A stretch of 64,000 nucleotides of DNA from the NCBI RefSeq assembly GCF_008327685.1, contig NZ_BDDE01000015.1:372001-436000 (forward strand), read 5' to 3'. A program made the position numbers and the translations under genes. The DNA is from Actinomadura sp. K4S16. Lineage in GTDB: Bacteria; Actinomycetota; Actinomycetes; Streptosporangiales; Streptosporangiaceae. Shown here one piece after another: positions 15,946 to 24,485 of the stretch. Under the pieces are notes generated by a model, which did not search any database, had not been told where the DNA came from, and was given only the letters and a program-made list of their open reading frames with translations. Positions within the stretch are counted from its first letter, which is position 1. Every line of letters begins with the position of its first letter.

Positions 15946-16557
15946 TCAGGGGTAGAGGGCGGCGATCGCGTTGAGGACGCGGTCACGCGCCGCCTCCGGT
16001 GCGGTGACGCCGATCAGGACGTAGTAGGCGAGGCCCTCGGCGAGCGCGACGAGATCGACGGCCGCTTCTCGGGGGTCCACCACCGCGGAGAGGAGCCCGG
16101 CCTCCCGGTCCCTGCGGAGCAGGTCGGCGATCTGGTCGTGGAAGCGCGCGTAGTCCGCCCGCATGCGCCGCGCGATCGACTCGTCCGTGAGGGCCAGCGC
16201 GGTGAAGGACTGGCGGACGCGCATGTGCGCCCGCGTCTCGGGGTCGTAGGCGATGAGCTCGGTCAGCACGACGACCAGCACCGTGCGCGGCGCGGCGCCT
16301 TCGAGGTCCTCGCCCACCAGCGACCTGATGCGGGCGGCGCTCAGCTCGTTGCCGCGCTCGAACGCGGCTTCGACGAGCTTCTGCTTGGTGGGGAAGTAGT
16401 GCTGGACGCGTCCCGCCGACACCCCCGCCTGCGCCGCGACCTCGGTCAGCGACACGGCCGGAAGGCCGCGCTCGGCGACGACCGCCAGCACCGCGTCGGC
16501 GATCTCCCGCCGCCGCACCTCGTGGCCCGCCCCCGGCCCGCGCGTCCGCCGCTCCAT
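15946..16557 (-). CDS. TetR family regulator of the adjacent MFS gene
   Basis: The 203-residue repressor has an N-terminal HTH (IADAVLAVVAERGLPAVSLT ... SAGRVQHYFPTKQKLVEAAF), followed by a TetR_C-type ligand domain. It is divergent from the MFS transporter gene with 115 bases between, in which two near-identical 16-bp operators lie. The arrangement is the classic drug-efflux pair: ligand binding releases the repressor and induces the pump. It is convergent with the SulP gene. Confidence 0.92.
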   Translation of the reverse strand: MERRTRGPGAGHEVRRREIADAVLAVVAERGLPAVSLTEVAAQAGVSAGRVQHYFPTKQKLVEAAFERGNELSAARIRSLVGEDLEGAAPRTVLVVVLTELIAYDPETRAHMRVRQSFTALALTDESIARRMRADYARFHDQIADLLRRDREAGLLSAVVDPREAAVDLVALAEGLAYYVLIGVTAPEAARDRVLNAIAALYP

Positions 16558-16576
16558 CGACCACTCCCGGCTTTAT

Positions 16577-16592
16577 CGATGCGACCACATCG
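16577..16592. promoter_or_regulatory. TetR operator copy 1 (CGATGCGACCACATCG)
   Basis: A 16-bp imperfect palindrome that matches the copy at 16638 in 13 of 16 bases, sharing the frame CGATG.GA.CACAT.G. It lies 20 bases before the TetR start codon and would allow autoregulation. Confidence 0.7.
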
Positions 16593-16637
16593 GATTGACC
16601 TCCGAACCTAGCCGACCCTAGCCTGATGCGAGCAATA

Positions 16638-16653
16638 CGATGTGAGCACATTG
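16638..16653. promoter_or_regulatory. TetR operator copy 2 (CGATGTGAGCACATTG)
   Basis: The second 16-bp copy, 61 bases from the first and 20 bases before the MFS GTG start. The GTG..CAC core is a perfect inverted repeat. Each copy covers one of the two divergent promoters. Confidence 0.7.
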
Positions 16654-16672
16654 ATTTGACTGGCGGTGGCAT

Positions 16673-18118
16673 GTGACCCGAACCGGACCGGACGGTGCCC
16701 GCACGACCGCCGAGGCGCCGGCCGCACCCGCGTCCCGGGTGATCCTCGCCCTCGCCTGCGCCGCCCAGTTCATGGTCGTGCTGGACGTCTCCGTGGTGAA
16801 CGTCGCGCTGCCCTCGATCCAGACGTCCCTGGGCTTCGCGGCCACCGACCTGCCGTGGGTCGCGGGCGCCTACACGCTCGCCTTCGCCGGCTTCCTGCTC
16901 CTGGGCGGGCGACTGGCCGATCTCTACGGGACCAGACGCGTCCTCGTCGCCGGCCTCGCCCTGTTCACCGTCCCGAGCCTGATCGGCGGCCTGGCGACCA
17001 CGCCCGCGCTGCTGATCGCGGCGCGCGCGGCGCAGGGGGTCGGCGCCGCCGTCCTCGCTCCGGCGACCCTGACCGTCCTCACCACCACGTTCCCCGAAGG
17101 CCCCCGCCGCACCCGCGCCCTCGCCGTCTGGACGGCGGTGAGCCTGGCGGGCGGCGCGGCGGGAAACCTCGTCGGCGGCGTCCTCACGCAGTCGCTGTCC
17201 TGGCGCTGGATCCTGCTGATCAACGTGCCGATCGGCGCGGCCGCGCTCGCCCTGACCGGCCGCCTGCCCGCCGCCCGCCGCCGCACCGGGCGCGCCGCCC
17301 GCCTCGACCTTCCCGGCGCCGCCACGGCCACCGCCGGCCTGGCGCTGCTCGCCTACGGCATCATGCAGGCCGGACCGCGCGGCTGGGACGACCCGGTGAC
17401 CGCGGCCGCCCTCGCCGCCGCGGCCCTCCTCCTCGCGGCGTTCGCGCTCATCGAGACGCGCCTCGCCCGCGACCCGCTGATCCCGCCGCGGCTGTTCCGC
17501 ATCCGGGCGGTCTCCGCCGGGAATGCGGTCATGCTGCTCGCGGGCGCCTGCTTTCAGGTGCCGATGTGGTACTTCCTGACCCTCTACATGCAGGACGTCC
17601 TGCACTACACCGCGCTGGAGACGGGCCTCGGCTTCCTCCCGCACACGCTCCTGACGATGATCGTCGGCCTGCGCGCCACCCCGCGGCTGATGAGGCGGGT
17701 CGACGACCGGGCCCTCGTCATCGCCGGGGCCCTCGTCGCGGCCGCCGGCTTCCTGTGGCAGAGCCGCATCACCGCGGACGGCGGCTACCTCTCGGCCGTG
17801 CTCGGCCCGGCGGTCCTCATGTCCGTCGGCGGCGGCCTGCTCAACACGCCCCTGACGGCCACCGTCACCTCCGGCGTCACCGAGCGCGACGCCGGGGCGG
17901 CCTCCGGCCTGATGAACACCGCCAAACAGGTGGGCGGCGCCCTAGGCCTGGCCGCCCTCACCGCGGCCGTCGCAGACCATGCCCCCACCCCGCCGTCCCT
18001 CGCGGACGCCTACGGCGACGCCTTCCTGATCATGGCGGTCATGCTGCTCGCCATCGCCGCCGCCTCCCTCGCCCTCCCGCCCAGACGCGACCCCGCGGCC
18101 GCGGACACGCCGCGGTGA
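16673..18118 (+). CDS. MFS drug:H+ antiporter, DHA2 (EmrB/QacA) family
   Basis: The 481-residue transporter starts at GTG 16673. The first helix and motif D region read FMVVLDVSVVNVALPSIQ; motif A follows as GGRLADLYGTRRV; motif C-like Gly-rich segments lie in the fifth helix. About 13-14 helices are predictable, matching DHA2 pumps that export drugs or self-made metabolites. The TetR gene next to it and the twin operators indicate substrate-induced expression. No second pump component is nearby. Confidence 0.93.
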   Translation: MTRTGPDGARTTAEAPAAPASRVILALACAAQFMVVLDVSVVNVALPSIQTSLGFAATDLPWVAGAYTLAFAGFLLLGGRLADLYGTRRVLVAGLALFTVPSLIGGLATTPALLIAARAAQGVGAAVLAPATLTVLTTTFPEGPRRTRALAVWTAVSLAGGAAGNLVGGVLTQSLSWRWILLINVPIGAAALALTGRLPAARRRTGRAARLDLPGAATATAGLALLAYGIMQAGPRGWDDPVTAAALAAAALLLAAFALIETRLARDPLIPPRLFRIRAVSAGNAVMLLAGACFQVPMWYFLTLYMQDVLHYTALETGLGFLPHTLLTMIVGLRATPRLMRRVDDRALVIAGALVAAAGFLWQSRITADGGYLSAVLGPAVLMSVGGGLLNTPLTATVTSGVTERDAGAASGLMNTAKQVGGALGLAALTAAVADHAPTPPSLADAYGDAFLIMAVMLLAIAAASLALPPRRDPAAADTPR

Positions 18119-18193
18119 GCCGGAAGGCCGTACTCCTCGAGGGCGGCAAGAGCATCGGCCGGCACATTCGCAGTCCTGAATCCGGCGGCGGGG

Positions 18194-18790
18194 TCACGGG
18201 AGGTCTTCAGGGTTTCTGGGGGTGTTCAGGGCTTGGGTTAGCCAGGCTAGGGAGCCGGTTTTCTGGGTCTGCTCGGCGAGGCGTTTGGCCGACGGGGTCT
18301 GGAGTTGGGCCAGTGAGCTGTCTATCCACGGTTGGGTGTTCCGGTTGCCCTGCTCCCGGTACTCGATGGCCTGGATGAGGCACTCCAGTTTGTCGGCGTC
18401 GCGGGCGCACAGCGCCTCGGCGCTGTCCTTGCCCTCGTACTCCGCTACGGCACCCGTGATCAGGGCGGCCACCGCTTCCGGCAGGCCGCGTGTCTGGTGC
18501 TCGGTGACCTGCTCGTTGGGCGCCTTCTCCACGTACGGTCTGGCCAGGTACGGGAGGTCCGTGAGGCGCGTCTCCTGGCTGTCGTGGAAGAGGCTCAGCA
18601 GCGCGGCGCGGGCGGGGTCGGCGCCCTCCAGCGCGGCCAGGACGCTCGCGATGACCGCCGTACGGAACGAGTGGTCGGCGATGCTCTCCGGGGCGTTCAC
18701 TCCCGCCACGAGCCAGCCCGTGCGCTTGTAGCGCTTGAGCAGGCCGATCTCGTACAGGAAGCCAGCCAGCCGCTCCGTCTCGTTCGCCAT
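18194..18790 (-). CDS. HD domain phosphohydrolase (YfbR-like)
   Basis: The 198-residue single-domain protein carries the complete HD motif: His in ADHSFRT, the HD pair in LFHDSQETR, and Asp in RDADKLECL. Length and order match 5'-nucleotidases of the YfbR/HDDC2 type, which remove phosphate from deoxynucleoside monophosphates. It is a lone gene, convergent with the MFS gene. Confidence 0.9.
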   Translation of the reverse strand: MANETERLAGFLYEIGLLKRYKRTGWLVAGVNAPESIADHSFRTAVIASVLAALEGADPARAALLSLFHDSQETRLTDLPYLARPYVEKAPNEQVTEHQTRGLPEAVAALITGAVAEYEGKDSAEALCARDADKLECLIQAIEYREQGNRNTQPWIDSSLAQLQTPSAKRLAEQTQKTGSLAWLTQALNTPRNPEDLP

Positions 18791-18943
18791 GCCCGCCCTT
18801 CTCTCCCCGGTCGTCCGCCGGACCAGGCTTTCACGTGCTCGTGGCGCGCCGGGGGATCAGGCGGGATTCAGCTCGGTGGTCCCCACATACGCCGCCGGGC
18901 GGACAGGGCGTCCCCGCTGTGCCGCGTCCGCCCGGACAGCGGG

Positions 18944-19753
18944 TCAGGGGCCGGTGCGGTCGAGGTAGGCCCGCCGCTCGTCGGGGTCGAAGTCGCCGGG
19001 CGGACGGTGGCGGGTGACGACGCGTTTGAGGGTTTCCAGCGCCGGTTCGGGCAGGGCCTGCTCCACAGCGCCCATGGGGGCGAGCCAGCGCGGCACGGTG
19101 ACCTCCCGGCGGCCGTGCCGGGCACTGGCGACGATCGCCTCGGCGACGTCCTCGGGCTTCAGCGTCGGCTGGAGGTCGAGGGAGACACCGGAGGTGAGGT
19201 CGGTGCGGGTGGCGGCCGGCATGATCGTGGTGAGGGTGACGCCGGTGCCGTGCAGCTCGGCGCGGACGGCGCGCGACAGCGCGGCCACGGCGAACTTGGT
19301 GGCGCAGTAGACCGCGATGCCGGGGGTGGTCACCTTGGCGGCCATGGACGCCACGTTCACGATGTGGCCGCGCCCCCGGGCGATCATGTCCGGCAGGACG
19401 AGGTAGGTGCCGTTGACCACACCGGACAGGTTGACGGCGATCTCGTGGTGGTGGCCGGCCAGCGACTGCTCGGAGAACGCGCCCATCCGCATGATGCCCG
19501 CGTTGTTGACCAGCATGTCGACCGGGCCGTCCGCGCGGGCGGCGTCCAGGAACGCCCGGAAGCCCTCCGGATCGGTGACGTCCAGCAGATGGCCCTTCAC
19601 ACCCAGGTCGGACGCCGTCTCGGCGACCGCGTCGCCGTCGACGTCCCCGATCCACACGCGCGCGCCGCGGGCGGCGAGCGCGGCGGCCGTGCAGCGGCCG
19701 ATGCCCCGGGCGGCCCCGGTCACGCACACCACCGCGCCCTTCAGCTCGATCAT
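18944..19753 (-). CDS. Short-chain dehydrogenase/reductase
   Basis: A 269-residue classical SDR with the TGAARGIG cofactor loop near residue 12, Asp in the second strand (IGDVDGDA, suggesting NAD(H)), NNAG, and the catalytic Ser and YxxxK (YCATK). An extended C-terminus (PEPALETLKRVVTRHR) resembles actinobacterial SDRs of lipid or xenobiotic metabolism. Its ATG overlaps the stop of the upstream unknown gene (ATGA), so the two proteins are made together. Both are probably repressed by the TetR protein at 20535. Confidence 0.92.
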   Translation of the reverse strand: MIELKGAVVCVTGAARGIGRCTAAALAARGARVWIGDVDGDAVAETASDLGVKGHLLDVTDPEGFRAFLDAARADGPVDMLVNNAGIMRMGAFSEQSLAGHHHEIAVNLSGVVNGTYLVLPDMIARGRGHIVNVASMAAKVTTPGIAVYCATKFAVAALSRAVRAELHGTGVTLTTIMPAATRTDLTSGVSLDLQPTLKPEDVAEAIVASARHGRREVTVPRWLAPMGAVEQALPEPALETLKRVVTRHRPPGDFDPDERRAYLDRTGP

Positions 19754-20439
19754 GCGCGCAGCCCGGCGACCGGTTCGCGGAGCGCGAAGTGGGCGACCGT
19801 GCGGATCTCGCCGCTGTGCATGGTCAGCAGGGCGCGGCCCAGGTACAGGCCGGGCAGGAGCTCCACGATCTCGTCGCGGGTCCGCTTGATCGGGAACGTC
19901 CGCACGCTCGGGTTGCGATAGGCGCTCACGCCGTAGTCCAGGGCCCGGACCGGGATGTGGGGCTCGATCAGCCCGGTGTCCAGGCGGTGGTCGAAGTCGA
20001 ACCCCTCCATCGCGTTCCCGGCGCGGCGCAGCCCGCCGTAGCGGGGGGCGATCACCCGCATCGCGTACCGGGCGAGCGGGATCAGCCGGTTGAAGCCGGT
20101 TCCGGCGGCGGCGTCGAAGGTCTTGCCCAGCCAGGTCGGGTCGATCGCCAGCAGCGGGTTCGCCAGCGCCGCCTCCGGGATGCCGAACAGCCGGCCGACG
20201 ATCAGGCCCTCCAGCCTCCCGTCCAGCTCGCCCGGGGGCAGTCCGCGGGCGAACAGCGCCGAGATCGCGGCGCGGTCGTTCTTGCGCCCCAGTTCGCGCA
20301 GGTACTCCCAGCCCGCGACCCGGGCCCGGCAGGGCGAGACGGCGGCGAGCGCCCGCAGCTCGTCCAGCAGCGGATCGCCCGATCCCGCGGCTTCGCCGGC
20401 CGGGCGCGGCACCGCGGCGGCGGCACGTTCGGTGGTCAT
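19750..20439 (-). CDS. Unknown protein co-translated with an SDR
   Basis: The 229-residue protein starts at ATG 20437-20439 (MTTERAAAAVPRPAG). I do not recognise its family. It is soluble, with a segment LDGRLEGLIVGRLFGIPEAA, then DPTWLGKTFDAAAGTGFNRL, a GFDFDHRLDTGLIEP stretch, and a C-terminal beta region PGLYLGRALLTMHSGEIRT. The last part loosely recalls lipocalin-like GXWXG/DUF4334 proteins, which bind small hydrophobic ligands, but this is weak. It is the first gene of a two-gene operon with the SDR, behind a perfect palindrome. Confidence 0.75.
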   Translation of the reverse strand: MTTERAAAAVPRPAGEAAGSGDPLLDELRALAAVSPCRARVAGWEYLRELGRKNDRAAISALFARGLPPGELDGRLEGLIVGRLFGIPEAALANPLLAIDPTWLGKTFDAAAGTGFNRLIPLARYAMRVIAPRYGGLRRAGNAMEGFDFDHRLDTGLIEPHIPVRALDYGVSAYRNPSVRTFPIKRTRDEIVELLPGLYLGRALLTMHSGEIRTVAHFALREPVAGLRA

Positions 20440-20460
20440 CGAGAACCTCCACGGATCGAA

Positions 20461-20482
20461 TCTGGTACATTTTTGTACCAGA
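20461..20482. promoter_or_regulatory. Perfect 22-bp palindromic operator
   Basis: TCTGGTACA (20461-20469) and TGTACCAGA (20474-20482) are a perfect inverted repeat around TTTT. It lies between the divergent SDR operon and the TetR gene at 20535, 21 bases before the first ATG of the operon, so binding would block transcription. Confidence 0.85.
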
Positions 20483-20534
20483 TGGCGGGCAGGAGGTGTC
20501 AAGAGCGGGTCCGGCGGGATGCCACCATGACCTG

Positions 20535-21200
20535 GTGGCAGACGAGACGGTCCGGCGGCGCGCCTACGGAGGGCAGTCCGCCGACCAGCGCAAGGCGGTC
20601 CGCCGCGGGCGGCTCATCGACGCCGCCCTCACCTCCATGGCCGACGGCGCCTGGCGGGCCGAGACCGTCGCGCGGCTGTGCGCCCGAGCGGAGTTGAACA
20701 AGCGCTACTTCTACGAGAGCTTCACCGACCTCGACCAGCTCGCCGTCGCGGCCATCGACCAGATCGCCCAGGAGGTCGGCCAGGCCGCACTCGACGCCTA
20801 CGCCGCCTCCGCCGGCCTCCCTCTGGCCGGCCAGGCCCGCGCCGCCATCGGCGCGGTCGTCCACGGCCTGGCCGACGACCCCCGCAAGGCGCGCGTCCTG
20901 TTCGGCATGGTCGGCGGCCCGCCGCTCATCCAGCAGCACCGGGCCGCCGTCGTCCAGGGCCTCACCGAGATCCTCATGGACCACGCCCGCGCCATCCACG
21001 GCGTCGAACTCGCCGCCGACAGCCTCGCCCGGACGGCCCCGCCCTTCGTGGTGGGCGGCACCGCCGAAACCATCCTGGCCTGGGTGAACGGCACCGTCGC
21101 CGTCCCGCTCGACATCCTCATCGACGACCTGACGACCCTGTGGCTGATCACCGGCAACGGTGCCGCCGACCACGCCCGCCACCGCGTCCGCAACCCCTGA
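20535..21200 (+). CDS. TetR family transcriptional regulator
   Basis: About 221 residues from GTG 20535; an upstream ATG at 20496 would add 13 residues that run into the operator region. The HTH spans roughly residues 20-65 (RLIDAALTSMADGAWRAETV ... LNKRYFYESFTDLDQLAVAA). The rest is a helical ligand domain. It is divergent from the SDR/unknown operon with the 22-bp palindrome between them. It resembles the TetR protein at 10584 in the recognition helix region, but their putative operators differ. Confidence 0.88.
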   Translation: MADETVRRRAYGGQSADQRKAVRRGRLIDAALTSMADGAWRAETVARLCARAELNKRYFYESFTDLDQLAVAAIDQIAQEVGQAALDAYAASAGLPLAGQARAAIGAVVHGLADDPRKARVLFGMVGGPPLIQQHRAAVVQGLTEILMDHARAIHGVELAADSLARTAPPFVVGGTAETILAWVNGTVAVPLDILIDDLTTLWLITGNGAADHARHRVRNP

Positions 21201-21416
21201 CCCCACCGCCCGAACGGCGGCCGGCGGAAGGCCGCTCCGGGGGCGTCGACCGCCAGAGATCTTCCAACGATCTACTACTCATAGCATTCACAGCAACACT
21301 CTGGGTCAACTAGTAGTGGAGGGGCCGGACGTATCCGGGCGTCCCCCGCGTCCCGGATCGGCCGCCTCCTTCCGCCCGGCCGGGTCACCGGCTCGAGTCC
21401 CCCCGGAGGTCAGTGC

Positions 21417-23027
21417 ATGCCCCCCAACCCTCCGCCGTTCGAACCCGAAAAGCGTCCCGCCATCACCATCGGACCCGACGACGGCCGGTACCCCACGCTG
21501 AGCCGCGGCTTCAACCAGCGGTGGATCGCCCACCCGGAGTACGTGCGGCTGATCACCTCCTCGGACGGCGTGGTGACCGCGCTGCGGGAGGCGGTCAACC
21601 AGAAGCCCGCCGACCCGAAGCGCACGCGCGTCACCGTCCGGTCCGGCGGCCACTGCTACGAGGACTTCGTGTGCGGCGACGACGTCCGGGTGATCCTGGA
21701 CCTCAGCCCGATGTGCGGCATCGCCTACGACCCGCGCCTGGAGGCCTGGGCCGTCGAGGCGGGCGCCACCAACTGGCACGTCTACAGCCACCTGTTCCCG
21801 CTGTCGGGCCGCACCCTGCCCGCCGGATCGTGCTACTCGGTCGGGCTCGGCGGACACATCACCGGCGGCGGCTACGGGCTGCTGTCGCGCCAGGCCGGCC
21901 TGACGGTGGACTACCTCTACGCCGTCGAGGTCGCCGTGGTCAACCGCGACCGCACCGTGGACCTGGTGGTCGCCACCCGCGACGACCCCGACCCCCACGT
22001 GCGGGACCTGTGGTGGGCGCACACGGGCGGAGGCGGCGGCAACTTCGGCGTCGTCACCCGGTTCTGGTTCCGGGACCTGCCCACCCCGCCCCGCAAGGTC
22101 CTCATCACCGCCCGCGCCTGGCCGTGGTCCGGCTTCAAGGAGAAGAAGGACTTCATTCCACTGGTCGCCAACTACTGCGACTACTTCGCCCGCCACCAGG
22201 ACCCCGGCACCGCGGCCGGACGGCTGTTCGCCCTGCTGACCCTCAACCACCGCGCCAACGGCGAGATCGGCCTGGTCGCCCAGGTCGACACCGCCACCGA
22301 CGATCCCGGCGACACCAAGGACGCGGGTGTCGCCGCGATGCAGGACTTCCTGCGCCAGGTCGACAGCCGCGCCGTGCCGGACTCGAGGCCGATGTGGGAG
22401 TCGGTCGCCGAGCACGCCGCCATCCCCAACGCATGGCACCCCCGCATGATGCCGTGGCTGACCGCCACGCAGGCCCTCAACGGCTCCGGGGAGAACCGCT
22501 GCGGCAAGTACAAGTCGGCCTACCTGCGCAAACCCCTCACGGACGACCAGATCGGCGCCATGTGGGACTACCTCGGCAACGCCCACTTCAAGGACTACGA
22601 CAACAAGGCGGCGGTCATCCAGATCGACTCCTACGGCTCGGCGGTCAACCGTCCGCCCCGCGACACCGCCACCCGGCAACGCGACTCGATCCTGAAAATG
22701 CAGTACCAGGTGTACTGGAACCGGCCCAGCGACTCGCTCCCCGACCACGAGGCCGAGGCGCGGCATCTGAAATGGATCCGCGAGACCTACCGCGCCACCT
22801 TCGCCGAGACCGGCGGCGTCCCGGTGACCGACGGCCGAAGCGACGGCTGCTACATCAACTACCCGGACGTCGACCTGTCCGACGACGACTGGAACAAGTC
22901 CGAACAGCCCTGGTCGCAGCTGTACTACAAGGACGCCTACGACCGCCTGCAGCGCATCAAGGCCCGCTGGGACCCCCTCAACGTCTTCCACCACGGCCAG
23001 TCCATCCAACCCAAGTCCACGCGCTGA
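21417..23027 (+). CDS. Bicovalent FAD-dependent oxidase (BBE family)
   Basis: The 536-residue protein has a PCMH FAD-binding domain and a C-terminal BBE domain. Both covalent flavin ligands are visible: His79 in VRSGGHC and Cys139 in PAGSCYSVGLGGH, which gives a 6-S-cysteinyl, 8-alpha-N1-histidyl FAD. The C-terminus has CYINYPDVDL and WDPLNVFHHGQSI, typical of berberine-bridge-like and aclacinomycin oxidases. No signal peptide is seen. It stands alone after a 216-base leader, so its substrate (a polyketide, sugar or alkaloid) is unknown. A strong hairpin follows the gene. Confidence 0.92.
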   Translation: MPPNPPPFEPEKRPAITIGPDDGRYPTLSRGFNQRWIAHPEYVRLITSSDGVVTALREAVNQKPADPKRTRVTVRSGGHCYEDFVCGDDVRVILDLSPMCGIAYDPRLEAWAVEAGATNWHVYSHLFPLSGRTLPAGSCYSVGLGGHITGGGYGLLSRQAGLTVDYLYAVEVAVVNRDRTVDLVVATRDDPDPHVRDLWWAHTGGGGGNFGVVTRFWFRDLPTPPRKVLITARAWPWSGFKEKKDFIPLVANYCDYFARHQDPGTAAGRLFALLTLNHRANGEIGLVAQVDTATDDPGDTKDAGVAAMQDFLRQVDSRAVPDSRPMWESVAEHAAIPNAWHPRMMPWLTATQALNGSGENRCGKYKSAYLRKPLTDDQIGAMWDYLGNAHFKDYDNKAAVIQIDSYGSAVNRPPRDTATRQRDSILKMQYQVYWNRPSDSLPDHEAEARHLKWIRETYRATFAETGGVPVTDGRSDGCYINYPDVDLSDDDWNKSEQPWSQLYYKDAYDRLQRIKARWDPLNVFHHGQSIQPKSTR

Positions 23028-23060
23028 AAGCACGGGCCCCGAGCATCCGCCACTGCCGGC

Positions 23061-23093
23061 GCCCCCGCCGAGTGAGACGGTCTCGGCGGGGGC
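23061..23093 (+). terminator. Strong hairpin terminator
   Basis: GCCCCCGCCGAG (23061-23072) and CTCGGCGGGGGC (23082-23093) form a perfect 12-bp stem with a 9-base loop, 34 bases after the flavin oxidase stop codon. Confidence 0.85.
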
Positions 23094-23179
23094 GGTCCTC
23101 TCATCGGCCGGGCAGGACCGGTGACCGCGGTGGTATCGACGGCGGTGAAGCGTCCGACCCGGCTGGTACACCTTCGGGC

Positions 23180-23506
23180 ATGCGTCCTGAGGAGTTCCTG
23201 CACATGGTGCTCGACCTGCCGGAGGTCACCGAACGCGAGGCGTTCTCGAACCTGACCGGCTTCCGGGTCCGCGACAAGGGGTTCTGCTATTTCAACGAGG
23301 ACGAGGGCTTCGTCCTGCTCAAGGCCACCCGGGAGGAACAGGCCGCCCTCGTTGCCGACGACCCCGGCACCTTCTCCCCGTCCTGGGCCAGTGGGCGCTT
23401 CGCATGGGTGGAGGTCAAGCTGGCCAGCGTCGACCCCGAGGAAATGAGAGAGCTGGTCACCGAGGCCTGGCGGCTCTCAGCCCCGAAACGCCTCGCGGCC
23501 GGATGA
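23180..23506 (+). CDS. MmcQ/YjbR family protein
   Basis: The 108-residue protein starts at ATG 23180. It has the double-wing fold pattern of YjbR proteins: LPEVTEREAFSNLTGFRVRD, FVLLKATREEQAALV and a C-terminal WVEVKLASVDPEEMRELVTE. These are small DNA-binding-like proteins of unsettled function. The long upstream in-frame extension is antisense to nothing conserved and is ignored. It overlaps the 3' end of the convergent AraC gene by 30 bases. Confidence 0.85.
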   Translation: MRPEEFLHMVLDLPEVTEREAFSNLTGFRVRDKGFCYFNEDEGFVLLKATREEQAALVADDPGTFSPSWASGRFAWVEVKLASVDPEEMRELVTEAWRLSAPKRLAAG

Positions 23507-24424
23507 CGGCTCGGCGTCCTCCGTCCGGTCCGGCCGGCCAGGAGTGCGGCTGTCGCGCCGGTGGCGCCCGGGGGAGACACCGAACTCGCGCTTGAACGCG
23601 TTGGCGAAGGAGAACTCCGAGGCGTACCCGACCTGCTCCGCCACGGCGCTCAGCGGAGCGTCGGAATCGCGTAGCGGCCGCATCGCGGTCGTCAACCGCC
23701 ACCAGGTCAGGTACGCGAGCGGCGGCCGCCCCACCAGCGCCGTGAAACGGCGGGAGAAGGCGGCCCGCGACAGTGCCGCGTGCGCGCCCAGGCTCGCGAC
23801 GGTCCAGGGCCGTGCCGGATCGTCGTGGATCGCCCCCAACGCGGCGCTGACGGCGGGATCGGCGAGCGCCGCCGCCCATCCGGTGGCCCCGCCGTCCGCC
23901 GGTTGGTCGGCGAACCAGGCCCGCAGGATGTAGAGCAGCAGCGTGTCCAGCAGCGCGGGCACCAGGGCACCCGTCCCCTGCTGCGGTTCCTCCAGCTCGG
24001 CGCCGAGCAGATCGACGGCGGCGCGCAGCCGGGGATGGCGTCCGAGCCGAGCGGGCAGGTGCAGCAGCGGAGGCAGGTCGGCCAGCAGCGGGTGGACGCG
24101 AGCGGCGTCGAGCTCGTAGGCCCCGCACAACGTCACCGTGGTCGAAGCACCGGCGGGTGCCCGGCCGACCGGCGGCGCGGCGTACCTGCGTTCGAACCTG
24201 GGGCCTTCCCGCGGGTCGCAGACGTGTTCGGCCAGCGGCGTGGACGGAGCGTCGGCCAGGCCGTGCCGACCCGCGTGGGGCAGGAACACCACGTCGCCGA
24301 CGGCGAGCGGGAAGGGCTCACCCTCTTCGGGAATGAGCCAGCAGGGGCCGCGCAGATCGACGCGGGCGCGGTGCGGGTGGACGCCACGGCGTCCCGCCCC
24401 CTCACCGAGCTGCCGGCCGTGCAC
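23477..24424 (-). CDS. AraC family regulator, apparently 5'-truncated
   Basis: The cupin sensor domain starts abruptly at ARVDLRGPCWLIPEEGEPFP, and the AraC double HTH fills the C-terminal third (LSRAAFSRRFTALVGRPPLA, SAVAEQVGYASEFSFANAFK). Related regulators have about 40-50 more residues before this point. Here the frame upstream runs antisense through the C-terminal codons of a dehydrogenase remnant (24362-24475), so any N-terminus from there is accidental. I give GTG 24424 as a possible start; ATG 24502 also exists but overlaps the DUF6069 gene. The DNA-binding part is intact, the sensor probably not. Confidence 0.7.
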   Translation of the reverse strand: MHGRQLGEGAGRRGVHPHRARVDLRGPCWLIPEEGEPFPLAVGDVVFLPHAGRHGLADAPSTPLAEHVCDPREGPRFERRYAAPPVGRAPAGASTTVTLCGAYELDAARVHPLLADLPPLLHLPARLGRHPRLRAAVDLLGAELEEPQQGTGALVPALLDTLLLYILRAWFADQPADGGATGWAAALADPAVSAALGAIHDDPARPWTVASLGAHAALSRAAFSRRFTALVGRPPLAYLTWWRLTTAMRPLRDSDAPLSAVAEQVGYASEFSFANAFKREFGVSPGRHRRDSRTPGRPDRTEDAEPSSGREAFRG

Positions 24425-24475
24425 CGCGACGCCGAAGCCGGCCGCACCAGCGGCAAGACCATCCTCATTCCCTGA
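24362..24475 (+). pseudogene. C-terminal remnant of an NADP-dependent alcohol dehydrogenase/quinone oxidoreductase
   Basis: About 37 codons in the plus frame end in TGA 24473-24475 and read VRVDATASRPLTELPAVHRD then AEAGRTSGKTILIP. This is the standard end of zinc-type or quinone-type MDR dehydrogenases (a strand, L..A..AH...EAGR..GK.VL.P). Nothing of the catalytic or Rossmann parts precedes it: the upstream sequence is the AraC gene on the other strand. It is the stump of a deleted gene, and it lies 10 bases before the DUF6069 start. Confidence 0.7.
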
Positions 24476-24485
24476 AGGAGCCCAG

